Below, piece after piece: positions 34,847-43,986 of a stretch of 64,000 bases of DNA. This stretch comes from an uncultured Collinsella sp. (GTDB taxonomy: Bacteria > Actinomycetota > Coriobacteriia > Coriobacteriales > Coriobacteriaceae): assembly GCA_900768435.1 (NCBI GenBank), contig CAAGCW010000009.1, forward strand, positions 124,001 through 188,000. The letters are read 5' to 3'. Made by a program: the position numbers and the translations under genes. Under the pieces are notes generated by a model, which saw only the letters and a list, made by a program, of their open reading frames with translations, was not told the DNA's origin and ran no database searches. Every line of letters begins with the position of its first letter. The stretch's first letter is position 1.

Positions 34847-35735
34847 TTACTACTCGCAATGGATTAGCGTCTACAAAGAAGGAGCCATCCGTGAGGTCAC
34901 CATGGGAAAGTACCGGCTCACGCAGTCTTGGCTTGCCAAGCTGATTCCAGACCTCAAGATAAAAGATCTCGACCGGACCTCGTACCAGCAGCTCATCAAT
35001 GGTTACGCAGAACACCACGAGCGCCAGACAACCATGGACTTCCACCATCAGCTTAAGGGGGCGATCCTTGATGCAGTTGACGAAGGGCTCATTCCCCGTG
35101 ACCCTACGCGCAAGGCCATCATCAAAGGGAAACAGCCGCGGGCGAAAAAGATCAAGTATCTCAACCAGTTTGAGCTTCATGCCATGCTCGGCGACCTTGA
35201 TTTATCGGGCGGGCCGAGTTGGGATTGGCTTATTCTGATAATCGCTAAAACGGGCCTGCGCTTCTCCGAGGCCCTTGGGCTTACTCCCGAAGACTTTGAC
35301 TTCGCCCATCAAACGCTCTCGGTGAACAAGACCTGGGATTACAAGAACGGTGGCGGATTCGTCCCCACGAAAAACGCCTCATCGATGCGGAAGGTTCAAC
35401 TCGACTGGCAACTCATCATGCAACTTTCTGGACTGCTCAAAGACCTTCCGCCGACCGAGCCCATATTTGTGAAGGGAAAGGTCTATAACTCGACGGCTAA
35501 CGGCGTTTTGGCGCGCCACTGCAAAAATGTTGGCGTGCCCACCATATCCGTCCATGGACTGCGGCATACGCACGCATCACTTCTACTGTTCGCCGGTGTC
35601 TCTATCGCCAGCGTGTCCCGAAGGCTCGGCCATGCAAGCATGACCACCACTCAGGAAACCTATCTGCACGTCATTCAAGAGCTCGAGAACAAGGACATTG
35701 ACATCGTCATGAGGGCTCTTTCGACTCTAATTTAA
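34809..35735 (+). CDS. Tyrosine recombinase within the hsdS shufflon
   Basis: 308-residue site-specific recombinase of the phage-integrase family. An N-terminal SAM-like arm-binding domain (about 1-110) precedes the catalytic domain with Arg in KTGLRFSEALGL (about 150), HGLRHTHAS (about 250) and the tyrosine in TTTQETYLHV (about 284); LGHASM supplies the second catalytic His. AGAGGG precedes the ATG at 34809. The gene overlaps the end of the hsdM-linked hsdS by 38 nt and is framed by a perfect 28-bp inverted repeat. Its likely job is DNA inversion among the hsdS segments, not integration of a phage: no other phage genes are present. Confidence 0.9.
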   Translation: MPIGINGESLFCDYYSQWISVYKEGAIREVTMGKYRLTQSWLAKLIPDLKIKDLDRTSYQQLINGYAEHHERQTTMDFHHQLKGAILDAVDEGLIPRDPTRKAIIKGKQPRAKKIKYLNQFELHAMLGDLDLSGGPSWDWLILIIAKTGLRFSEALGLTPEDFDFAHQTLSVNKTWDYKNGGGFVPTKNASSMRKVQLDWQLIMQLSGLLKDLPPTEPIFVKGKVYNSTANGVLARHCKNVGVPTISVHGLRHTHASLLLFAGVSIASVSRRLGHASMTTTQETYLHVIQELENKDIDIVMRALSTLI

Positions 35736-36232
35736 CCTGTATCAGCAAACCGTGGCTCACGCTGATGAAGGGTGATGAGGCTGTCGAGCTCGGCTAAGCT
35801 CTTCGCAATTGCTTTCTGCTCGGCGTAATCGGCAGGCACGGCGAAGAACGATTGTGAAATCAGATTCCAATCTGCGCGAGGCATCTTAGATCCCGTAGAT
35901 ACATTTGCGAGCCTTTGGAAGCCATCTGTTTGAACCAACCGATACAAAAATGAACTGTCGCACTCTGTAGCCCTAAGGACCCAAAAATCACCTACGGCTA
36001 CACCGTTGAACTGCGGGTATAGCCAATTCATCAAATAAGGACGAAGCTTCCCGTACAGAACATCTCGGGCGTAAAACTTAATTCCTGTTTTACCGCCTTC
36101 TTTGTCGTGCAAATTTTTGTTCAGCGTGCCCTCGCCGGAAACGATGTCCTCGTATTCGACTTGAGGCAAATCGGAATCGCATGACTGAATGGAAACCCTA
36201 TCGGTCAGATCGGAGAACTTACGCTGTTCCCA
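35732..36232 (-). pseudogene. Silent hsdS cassette on the minus strand (TRD B)
   Basis: One target-recognition domain from WEQRKFSDLTDRVSIQ (36232) to LDSLITLHQREPRFADTG and a stop at 35732. No start codon is available: an in-frame TGA lies five codons before the Trp. It is bounded by the two recombination blocks (36216-36234 and 35753-35780), so it is a storage cassette that could be joined by inversion to the expressed N-terminus at 34214. Base composition is clearly lower in GC than the neighbouring metabolic genes. Confidence 0.8.
35753..35780 (-). repeat. Recombination repeat, LITLHQR block (minus copy)
   Basis: Perfect inverted partner of 34756-34783 (28 bp). It lies 18 bp after the recombinase stop and inside the end of silent cassette B. 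Confidence 0.85.
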
Positions 36233-36279
36233 AGCGGTTATTCAAATTGGACGACTCCATCTTGGGAACAGCGTAAGTT
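36216..36279. repeat. Head-to-head recombination sites between cassettes B and C
   Basis: AACTTACGCTGTTCCCAAG (36216-36234) and its perfect complement (36261-36279) are separated by 26 bp. They mark the N-terminal ends of two diverging silent cassettes, and the spacer has no promoter or start codon. Confidence 0.85.
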
Positions 36280-37315
36280 GGGGGAACTGCTTCTTTTCCA
36301 AAATGGTTTTAATGGCTCCAGCGAGTCATTTGGAAGCGGGATTCCGCTTATCAGTGTCATGGATGTTCTTGATGATGAATTCATTACGCACGAGACAGTA
36401 AGGGGCAAAGCTCGCCTGAATTACGAAGAAGCTAGCCGCTATTGTGTTGAGTATGGTGATGTACTGTTTCAGCGCAGCTCGGAAAATCAGGAGGATGCCG
36501 GAACGTCGAACGTGTATCTTGACCAGCATGTTCCATCCGCTTTTGGAGGATTCGTGATAAGAGGTAAAAAAGTCGATGAGTATAACCCCATTTTCATTAA
36601 ATATCTTCTTGGCTCCTCTTTTATTCGCGAGCAAATTACTCACAGAGCTCAGGGTGCTCAACATATCAATGTGTCGCAGGATACCTTAGCCGGTGTTGTT
36701 CTCTTGATGCCCTCCATGCGCGAACAGGAGGCTGTCGGATTGGTTTTCCTCCATCTCGCTAACCTCATCACCCTTCATCAGCGTAAGCGTCGTAAGCGGC
36801 TATTCACGCATCTTCTCGTCTGGGAACAGCGTAAGATTGGCGATGTGGCCGCAGTCTATGATGGAGTTCATCAAACTCCTGACTATCAGGACGAAGGTGT
36901 TATGTTCTTATCAGTCGAGAATATAGAGACACTTACATCGCAGAAATTCATCTCACGGGAAGCTTTTGCCAGAGATTATCCAGTGTATCCAAAGCGCGGC
37001 GATGTCCTGATGACCCGCATTGGCGATATCGGTACATCCAACGTTGTGGAAACCGACGACAAGCTGGCGTTTTACGTTAGCCTCGCATTGCTCAAGCCGC
37101 TTAACGTTGATTCCTACTACCTCGACAAAAGCCTACAGTCTCCAAGCGCCAAAATGGAGCTGTATAGGAGAACGCTTCACATCGCATTTCCTAAGAAGAT
37201 CAATAAGAACCAAATTGCCGAAGTGATGTTGCCGATACCGAGGAGCCGTCGGGAACAGGAGCAAATCGGTGCTCTTTTCCGCGACCTCGACACCCTCATC
37301 ACCCTTCATCAGTGA
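36263..37315 (+). pseudogene. Silent two-domain hsdS cassette (TRDs C and D)
   Basis: From WEQRKLGELLLFQNG (36263) the frame covers TRD C, the central block LANLITLHQRKRRKRLFTHLLVWEQRKIG, then TRD D (DVAAVYDGVHQTPDYQ...), and stops right after DTLITLHQ at 37315. It has the two-domain size of a real HsdS minus the N-terminal 20 residues, but no start codon or ribosome site precedes it. It is in the same orientation as the expressed hsdM-linked copy, so a simple inversion cannot activate it; a double inversion or a deletion could. Confidence 0.8.
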
Positions 37316-37360
37316 CAGCCCAACAGCAAGTCGCACGACATTATTTTCCTCGCTGGAGCG

Positions 37361-37396
37361 AAAAACCGCCGACTCGACATGGCGAAATCGGCGGTT
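37361..37396 (-). terminator. Terminator after the hsdR-linked hsdS
   Basis: On the minus strand, AACCGCCGA pairs with TCGGCGGTT (15-nt loop), followed by TTT. It is 37 nt past the hsdS stop and separates the two convergent halves of the locus. Confidence 0.75.
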
Positions 37397-37432
37397 CTGG
37401 AGCTCGAAACAAGAAGCAACTCGCGAAAGTTA

Positions 37433-38728
37433 TTAGACGAACATCCTTTCCAACAGCGATTTCTTAGTATTCCTCAGCAGTTTAAGCTTACGCTGATGAA
37501 GGGTGATGAGGGCGTCGATCTCACTCAGCGCCACGCCTATGGCAGATTGCTCCGACAAGCTAGGAAATCTAACTTGCGTATCTTGCAGAGCGGCCTTTGA
37601 AACGGAAATCACCTTGATCCCCTGCATTAAGGGAAGAAGCTGTCTGTGGTATGCATCGGAATTAAGGTAGTGCCCCAAGTAGCCCGTCCCAAAGGGGAAC
37701 CGAGGCCGCGCCGGTATCGTATGCAACCCGGAGATAGTTGGCTCTTTGGGTAGTTTCCGCAGTTCAATACACTTGCCAGCCGCTTCGTCCTCTGCCGTGT
37801 CAGCGAAGATGACATCGCCTTCGCTAAGTATCGACCCAGCAAATTTGGGAAGCACGGTATCGTCGGTAATGAACGGCAAGTCGCTTTGTTCACCATCCAG
37901 GCAATCACCGAACTTGATAAGAATATCTCCGTAATGAACATTACGAGCAATGCCATTCTCGCCATTCAAGTCGGCACGTGAAAGAGTATTGTTCTTCAAG
38001 AAGTCGAAGCAATCTCCCAACTTACGCTGTTCCCAAGGGTCCGTAAAACCGGCGAAGCGAATTTCGGGCTCAGTTTCACCCGGCTTGGGGAACATCTTAT
38101 CAAGCATCGATTTCTTCAGCTGAACGAGCTTCTCATGCTTACGCTGATGAAGGGTGATGAGATGGTCAAGTTGCTTGAGCATGGACCCTATTGCAGTCTG
38201 CTCATCCTTTGAAGAAAAGGCGAATTCTCCGGCCGCCAGACCCTTTCCAGATATCTCTAGGAAGGTTGATCCAGAAGCTTTTTGTTCAGCGAACTTCTTG
38301 ATTCGATCGGTCATGGAGTAGACGAAATACACATCGGTATCATCGTTCACGACTAAAGACTGGAAGCCTTGGTTTGTACATGCTGACCTGCGAAGGATCG
38401 CTGTATTGCCAATGCCCGCACGACTTGTAAAGAGAATTGTTTTACCAGCTGGAAGCAATGTTGCCGAGCAGCTATCGTAACCAGCCTGGGTTATCCTTCG
38501 AACACTTCTGTCGGCGTACACCTGCTCGCCCAATTCGGCGGGCGAATACCAGTCTATATCGCCATCCCAGTACGCATCGTTATTTGTGCTCGGCGTACCG
38601 CCGCCCACAATAGTGGCGGCCTCGCCTAGCTTACGCTGTTCCCAAGTTGAAACGAGGGGACGCATGGTCGCATGCGTCCCCTCAGATAGACAAACTTTCG
38701 ATTTCGCCTGTTCAAAAAAGCCGCTCAT
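37433..38728 (-). CDS. hsdS: Full-length type I specificity subunit HsdS in the hsdR-linked slot (TRDs F and E)
   Basis: 431 residues with both target-recognition domains: TRD F (EAATIVGGGTPSTNN...), the spacer helix LDHLITLHQRKHEKLVQLKKSM, GETEPEIRFAGFTDPWEQRKLG, TRD E (DCFDFLKNNTLSRADL...), and the C-terminal helix LITLHQRKLKLLRNTKKSLLERMF. Its ATG overlaps the hsdR stop as ATGA, so it is translated by coupling. Its first 28 residues (MSGFFEQAKSKVCLSEG...) are unlike those of the hsdM-linked copy, as expected if an inversion joined a foreign start. This is the copy most likely to give active, asymmetric specificity at present. Confidence 0.88.
   Translation of the reverse strand: MSGFFEQAKSKVCLSEGTHATMRPLVSTWEQRKLGEAATIVGGGTPSTNNDAYWDGDIDWYSPAELGEQVYADRSVRRITQAGYDSCSATLLPAGKTILFTSRAGIGNTAILRRSACTNQGFQSLVVNDDTDVYFVYSMTDRIKKFAEQKASGSTFLEISGKGLAAGEFAFSSKDEQTAIGSMLKQLDHLITLHQRKHEKLVQLKKSMLDKMFPKPGETEPEIRFAGFTDPWEQRKLGDCFDFLKNNTLSRADLNGENGIARNVHYGDILIKFGDCLDGEQSDLPFITDDTVLPKFAGSILSEGDVIFADTAEDEAAGKCIELRKLPKEPTISGLHTIPARPRFPFGTGYLGHYLNSDAYHRQLLPLMQGIKVISVSKAALQDTQVRFPSLSEQSAIGVALSEIDALITLHQRKLKLLRNTKKSLLERMFV
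38019..38053 (-). repeat. Recombination repeat, hsdS PWEQRKL block (minus copy of 35-bp pair)
   Basis: Perfect inverted copy of 34250-34284. Inversion between the two would put TRD E directly after the hsdM-linked N-terminus and move TRD A under hsdR control. Confidence 0.85.
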
Positions 38729-41700
38729 TCGTCGATGTCGAAGCCGCCTTCCAGGATGAACTTCTTCAACAGCGCCGCCGCACGGGTGTTCACCTTAAAC
38801 AGGGGAAGCGTCTTGCCTTCCTTCTGCTCAAAGAAGGCCTTGGCGCGCGTCTTGTCCACCGAGTCCTTCAAATCGTCGAAGCGCCCGAACTCGTTAATGT
38901 TCGATTCCGTCAGGTCAAGCGCGGCCATGGTGTCAAGCAGCTCGCCGTCTATGCCGAGCGCCTCGACGATTCGCTCGACTTGAGCGTTTTTCGCCTTGCG
39001 GGCATAGGACGTGATGTAATCCCTCAACGTCTTGCCGTCTTCCAGGGCGACGTCCCCTCGCTCGACATCGTGAAGGAACAGCTCGGCGAAGCGCTGGTCA
39101 TCCTGGCTTAGGGACGCGAACGATCGGTGGAGCTCCTCGCGCGCGGCGGCAAGACCCTCGTCGTCCTGCTCAAGGCATTTCAGCCACTTCTCGAAGTTCG
39201 CGTTCATGTAGTCGCTGTCTATGAGCCCCGTGTCGATCTCGGTTATATGACCATCGAGCTCGTAGGGCGCTTCGGGCGCGTCGCCAGGCCCGCCCCCTCC
39301 TGCGAACAACTCCTTGTAGCGCTGCACGAGAATGAGATAGGTCCGCTCGTCGATGACCGGTTGCACGAAGAAGGACTTGCCCCTCGGCTCGCCTTCCTCC
39401 GGCTCCTCCTCAAACTCGTAGGTGTCCTGCTCCCATGTGAAGCCCTGCACCTTCGCGGCCTCGAGGAACTCGCTGAGCTCAACGAACTCCTTAGCGAACT
39501 TGCGCCTGGCTTCCTGCGATGCGGGGAGCTTGGAGAGGTCTCCTACGCCAGCTGCTTCGAAGACCATGAGTATCTCCTGAAGGCGCGCGTCCATCAACGC
39601 GATATTCTCCGGCAGCTTCTGGACAAACATGTCGAGCGGTCGGTCTCCCGAATACAGCTTCACTGCCGCTTCGATATAGCCCTTCATGGTGTGGGGATGA
39701 CGGTAATAGCGGATCGTGCCGAAGGGCTTGTCGGGGCCGAACAGGCGATTCGTGCGGCTGAACGCCTGGATGATGCTCTCGTAGTCGATGACCTTGTCGA
39801 GGTAGAGCGTGTTGAGCCATTTGGAGTCGAAGCCCGTGAGCATCTGGTCCACTACGATGAGCAGGTCGATACGAGAGTCGCGGTTGGAGTCGACGTTGAC
39901 GTAGGGCTTCTTGTGAGACAGGCGCGCCGAGATGTCCTTCTTCATGGCGGGCCAGGTGGGGATGGTGAACTCCTGGCCGTATGCCTTGTTGTAGTCTTCT
40001 ATGAGCTCGACCAGGGCATCTTCCTTCACCGTAGAGCCGGCTTTGTTGTCAATGCTCGGGTCGAAAAGGGCGGTCACCTTCATCTGCGGGGCGCGTTCCT
40101 TGAAGGCTCGGTAATAGTCGATCGCCTCCGGGATGGAGCTCGTCGCCAAGATTGCATGGAACTTGTTGCCGTGGGAGAGCACCGGGAAACGGCGCAGGAT
40201 GTCCTCTACGACCTTTTCGTGGTGCGGAGTGCCGGGCCAGTATTGGGCGCGGGTGAGGAAATCCTCGATGCCCTTGATGTGGTTGCCAGCGCTGTCGACC
40301 ATCGGTCCCATGGGGACCTTTGCCGAGTCCATATAGTAGTAGAAGACCTTGCTCTTTCGATCGTCGAAGATGGCTTCGGCTACTGTTGCGGCTTTCGCTT
40401 GCTCTAGGGCGACCGCTTCGCGCACGTCGTGGTCGTCGAAGGTCGTCACCATATATGGGTCAAAGCCCAGGACGTTGCCGTCGCGGATGCCGTCTGCGAT
40501 GCTGTAACGGTGCAGACACTCGCCAAACACCATGGCGGTGGTGGAGCCCTTCTTCTGGTTCTCGTCGAGAATCGGCGTACCTGTGAAGCCGAAGAACAGC
40601 GCGTTGGGGAACGCGCGGCGTATGTCCTGGAGCATCTCGCCGAAGGTGGAGCGGTGACACTCGTCGATGACGAACACGATCCGTTTGGAGGCCAGGCGGT
40701 TGAGTTCCGCCTGGGTGATTCTGCCCTCGCCGGCCTTCACGTTGCTCATCTTCTGGATAGAGGTCACGATGAGGCGGTTCTTGGGGTCGTCGCTCGCGAG
40801 CTTCGACTTCAACACCTGCGTGTTCTCGGTCCCCTGTACGTCGTCGGCGTCGTCTGCGAACGCGCGGTACTCGGAGAGCGACTGCGTACCCAGCTCGATG
40901 CGGTCCATGAGAAAGATCACCTTGTCGGCGTCGTGCGAGTCGGCTATGAGCTGGGCAGATTTGAAGCTCGTCATGGTCTTGCCGGAGCCGGTGGTATGCC
41001 ATATGTAACCGCCGGGGCGCCCCGGGGTGCTGCTCTTGGGTCTCTCGTCCCATTTGCACCTGCGCACCTTGTCGGATATAGCGGAGGCTGCGTAGTACTG
41101 GTAGCTGCGCATGACTTTCAGGCAGCCGTCCGAGCTGTCAGCCACGGTGTAGAAGCCAATGAGCTGGTGCGCCATTGGAATGGAAAGCAGTGTAGAGGTG
41201 AAGCGTTTCCATTCGTCGGTTCCGGGTTTATCGCCCGCGCAGACGGGCTCGTTGTTGAAGTCCTCCCAGTGGAAGAAGAAGGTCGGGTTGAACGCGCCCG
41301 TGCCAGGGTTGGCGAAATAGCGCGCCTCGTCGGGGGTCATCCCCACGAAGATCTGCGTCAGGCGGAAAAGCCCCGTGAACACGCCCTCGTGGGCATATTT
41401 CTCAATCTGACCAGTGGCCTGGCTGACGGGGATGCCGCTGCGTTTGAGCTCGATATGGATGACCGGCATGCCGTTGATGAGCAGGCACAGGTCTCCACGG
41501 CGGTCGTTCAGGATCTTGCTCTTCGCAGGATAGACCGGCTGCTGAGCTATCTGGTAGCGACTCTGGCCGGCTGCGATCTCGTGACGATCATAGATCTTCA
41601 GGCTCACCTCCTTACCCAGGTGAAGCGCGTCGTCGGGGTTGTCGCGCGTGACGGCGACGGTCTTTCCGTTGATGAACCCGTTGAGTGCGAGTGGGGTCTT

Positions 41701-41925
41701 GAGCGTTTCGATTTGTTCGATGACCTGCGCCATCTCGCCCTGGGTGAGCGGACAGCCGTTCAGTCGGTCTATGTCAGCGTTGTTCTGGAACAGAATCTTC
41801 GCCCAATTGTCGATGAGGTCCTGCTCAGTGGGATAGCGAAGCACACCTCCCGCGTCGTCCCAGCCGTGCTGCTTCAGCACGGTTATGACCGCTTCTTCGA
41901 ACGAAGCCTCTTTATCGAAAACCAT
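38725..41925 (-). CDS. hsdR: Type I restriction endonuclease subunit HsdR
   Basis: Motor and nuclease subunit, 1066 residues. The PD-(D/E)xK nuclease is D145...E159-L-K161 in RRGDLCLLINGMPVIHIELK. The superfamily 2 helicase follows with HTTGSGKTMTS (about 313-323), VIDECHRSTFGEML (DECH near 418), LFFGFTGTPI and VVDQMLTGFDSKWLNTLYLD. The C-terminal helical part would bind HsdM. The ATG at 41925 (MVFDKEASFEE) matches family starts; a TTG 16 codons earlier is possible, and its ribosome site is weak either way. It runs opposite to hsdM and is coupled to its own hsdS. Confidence 0.93.
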   Translation of the reverse strand: MVFDKEASFEEAVITVLKQHGWDDAGGVLRYPTEQDLIDNWAKILFQNNADIDRLNGCPLTQGEMAQVIEQIETLKTPLALNGFINGKTVAVTRDNPDDALHLGKEVSLKIYDRHEIAAGQSRYQIAQQPVYPAKSKILNDRRGDLCLLINGMPVIHIELKRSGIPVSQATGQIEKYAHEGVFTGLFRLTQIFVGMTPDEARYFANPGTGAFNPTFFFHWEDFNNEPVCAGDKPGTDEWKRFTSTLLSIPMAHQLIGFYTVADSSDGCLKVMRSYQYYAASAISDKVRRCKWDERPKSSTPGRPGGYIWHTTGSGKTMTSFKSAQLIADSHDADKVIFLMDRIELGTQSLSEYRAFADDADDVQGTENTQVLKSKLASDDPKNRLIVTSIQKMSNVKAGEGRITQAELNRLASKRIVFVIDECHRSTFGEMLQDIRRAFPNALFFGFTGTPILDENQKKGSTTAMVFGECLHRYSIADGIRDGNVLGFDPYMVTTFDDHDVREAVALEQAKAATVAEAIFDDRKSKVFYYYMDSAKVPMGPMVDSAGNHIKGIEDFLTRAQYWPGTPHHEKVVEDILRRFPVLSHGNKFHAILATSSIPEAIDYYRAFKERAPQMKVTALFDPSIDNKAGSTVKEDALVELIEDYNKAYGQEFTIPTWPAMKKDISARLSHKKPYVNVDSNRDSRIDLLIVVDQMLTGFDSKWLNTLYLDKVIDYESIIQAFSRTNRLFGPDKPFGTIRYYRHPHTMKGYIEAAVKLYSGDRPLDMFVQKLPENIALMDARLQEILMVFEAAGVGDLSKLPASQEARRKFAKEFVELSEFLEAAKVQGFTWEQDTYEFEEEPEEGEPRGKSFFVQPVIDERTYLILVQRYKELFAGGGGPGDAPEAPYELDGHITEIDTGLIDSDYMNANFEKWLKCLEQDDEGLAAAREELHRSFASLSQDDQRFAELFLHDVERGDVALEDGKTLRDYITSYARKAKNAQVERIVEALGIDGELLDTMAALDLTESNINEFGRFDDLKDSVDKTRAKAFFEQKEGKTLPLFKVNTRAAALLKKFILEGGFDIDE

Positions 41926-42042
41926 AGCAAAACCTATCTGCACAATTGCAAAAAGCGCATTTAACTGTTCCAAACATTATAGGTCACGCGGCAATTTCCC
42001 CGGGATGGCTCAAGCCCATTACAGTCTGTAATGGGCCGTCGA

Positions 42043-42870
42043 TTAATTTCGATGGCGAGCATTCGGCGCATTGCCTACGATACGGGCAAGCCCCGAGGGG
42101 CCGCCGATCAGACGCCTCCGGATGGCCGTCTGCCCCCTGCCCCCCTCCGCCTTCAGCTTCAGCAGCAGGTCGCCCAGCTCGGGGCACCTGCTGGAAAGGC
42201 GCGTCTGGGCTCGCTCGCACATCCCCCACCGCTGGCGGATCTCCTGGGCGTGCGGACTCACATGATAGTCCCCCTCCATCATCTGCTTGAGCAGCTTGGC
42301 GGTCACGCGCGCATCGGCAAGGGCGCTGTGGGCGTGGCCCGTCGACTCGTCAAACTCGATGCCAAACCACGTTGCCGCGTCACTCAAAGAGACGCGCCCG
42401 TGGCTGCCCACGTCCATGATCGAGGTGTAAAACGCCTGCAGGTCGGCCCAGTCCGTAGGAAATGCGGCAAGGTCGATGTGTTTTGCCTGGCACTCGGTCA
42501 AAAGCTGTCGACGGTCCGCCCCGCTCCAACAGACCACCTGGGCGGAGTAGCGACCGATCCAATCGCTGAGCCTTTTGATCACCATGTAAAGCGGATCGGC
42601 CATCGCGGTGTCCACGGCCGATATCCCCGTGAGCTCGCGGACGGGAAACGCAACGCCTTCGGTAAATTCTGTCTGCACAAACTGCGAGAACTCGCCCATC
42701 ACGTTGCCGTGGTAATCGAGTTTGACGGCGCCGACCTCGATAATCTCGTTGCGTAGTCCACGGCGCTGGCGCTGCTTTGGCACCGGCGCAAACTCAAAGT
42801 CCAGCACAATCTGACGCGCAAAGTTCGTCGTATCGATAGCCGAGATACACGGCGTCTTTTCAGCTGACAC
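42043..42870 (-). CDS. DnaQ-like 3'-5' exonuclease domain protein
   Basis: 275 residues with an ExoIII/DEDDh fold: motif I IVLDFEFAP (Asp, Glu), NEIIEVGAVKLD, motif II around WSGADRRQL, and motif III HAHSALADARVTAKLL (His and Asp). It resembles KapD/eri-1-type RNase T-like enzymes rather than polymerase proofreading subunits. The start is taken as the GTG at 42870 with GAAAGG 8 nt upstream; another GTG 38 codons earlier has no site. A perfect 10-bp hairpin (42014-42036) lies just past the stop. It is not obviously connected to the restriction locus. Confidence 0.75.
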   Translation of the reverse strand: MSAEKTPCISAIDTTNFARQIVLDFEFAPVPKQRQRRGLRNEIIEVGAVKLDYHGNVMGEFSQFVQTEFTEGVAFPVRELTGISAVDTAMADPLYMVIKRLSDWIGRYSAQVVCWSGADRRQLLTECQAKHIDLAAFPTDWADLQAFYTSIMDVGSHGRVSLSDAATWFGIEFDESTGHAHSALADARVTAKLLKQMMEGDYHVSPHAQEIRQRWGMCERAQTRLSSRCPELGDLLLKLKAEGGRGQTAIRRRLIGGPSGLARIVGNAPNARHRN

Positions 42871-43327
42871 GGTTAGGGCCTTTCTCCGTTGCCTGCCGCT
42901 TGCTACATAGGCGGCTACATTGCCGTAAGGATAGGCGCCCGTGCGGACATGAAAGCGGGACGCAATGCTATGCGTCAGGCGCACGCCATACGGTCGACCC
43001 CAAGAGCGCCGCCCACTCTATTCAAATGGATGAAAAAGATTGAGGCCCGGTGACTTGAATCAGAGGTCATCCCGGGCCCATCAGAGCTCGTAGAGCTCTT
43101 GGTTGCTTTGGTCTTGCTCTTCACAGCGCTTATCGAACTTTCCGAGGCACTCAAGCAGCATTCGAAGCATAACAAGTCGCTGCCATTAAGGCACTGACCT
43201 CTTGACCAAGCAACGGCGCTGCCCAGCTCTCCAGAACTTGGGCTGCCGTCAACTTTATTCTATCCGTGAGCATCTGGTTTACCAAATGGATTTTCGGTAA
43301 AGGAAGCACGGCACGCCCGCAAAACCA
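42871..43327. other. 457-bp stretch without a supported gene
   Basis: It holds a bulged hairpin at 43044-43078 (GGCCCGG/CCGGGCC) followed on the minus strand by a T-rich run, a likely terminator. Immediately before it on the minus strand is a 29-codon frame (43081-43170, MLRMLLECLGKFDKRCEEQ...) without a ribosome site. The frame of the DUF4143 remnant also stays open for more than 60 codons beyond its stop at 43328. Both may be remnants of decayed genes; I cannot support either as a gene. Confidence 0.4.
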
Positions 43328-43954
43328 CTACGCCCCAAGTGCCGCCATGGGAATCACCGCCACGCCGTCGTCGCGTGTGTAGGCAATGCTCCCCTTTCCA
43401 ACCACGACCGCCAAAAACGCCGGCGCGGCATTCTGGGCGGCAGGATTGGAGAGTACTTTCCTCTCCAGCGCCTTGAGATTTCTCGCTCCATCGTCTGCTT
43501 TCGCATCACTCAGCTTGACCTCGATGGCTCCCCAGCGCCCGTCGTGCTCAACGATCAGATCGACCTCAAGGCCCTTCTCATCTCGGAAATAATGGACACT
43601 GTTGTCGACACCGCCGTAAGTGGAAAGGAACACGCGCACGTCGCGCAGAACGAGGTTCTCAAAGAGCATCCCCAGCGTTTGCATATCGCCAAGCAGCCGC
43701 TCAGGGGTAGCCCCCAGCAACGCCGCCGCAAGTGACGGGTCGCAGAAGTAGCGCTTGGGGCGCACGCGAACGCGGGCCTTCGAGCGCATGGGCGGCTCCC
43801 ATCCGCACAGGTCCTCAGTCAGCTTGAGTCTGTTGAAGAGGTCCAGGTACGCAGCGATGGTCCTCTCGTCGGGACCCGCCTCGCCGTACGAGGCATCCTT
43901 CATGAGCGTCTTGTACGTGACCGCCTGGCTCTCGTTCATGGCAAGAGCTCGCAA
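43328..43954 (-). pseudogene. C-terminal remnant of a DUF4143 ATPase
   Basis: 208 residues matching only the second half of the AAA_14-DUF4143 family: SQAVTYKTLMKDA, LDLFNRLKLTEDLCGWEPPMRSKARVRV, YFCDPSLAAALLG, GMLFENLVLRDVRVF, and the E-x-K region KGLEVDLIVEHDGRWGAIEVKLSD. The whole Walker A/B domain (about 200 residues) is missing. Homology can be followed upstream for about 13 codons (SPELAHGLLRALAM) to an in-frame TGA near 43992, immediately at the border of the repeat array. No ribosome site precedes the internal ATG. It is best read as a deletion product. Confidence 0.75.
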
Positions 43955-43986
43955 AAGGCCGTGCGCAAGCTCGGGCGATCATGCGA

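Noticed and set aside
34809..35735. The tyrosine recombinase as part of a prophage or integrative element.
   Set aside because: No phage, conjugation or tRNA attachment sequence accompanies it, and its gene is framed by hsdS repeats, so a DNA invertase role fits better.
43081..43170. 29-codon frame ahead of a hairpin as a small gene.
   Set aside because: It has no ribosome site, no recognisable motif and lies in a decayed region; recorded only within the intergenic entry.
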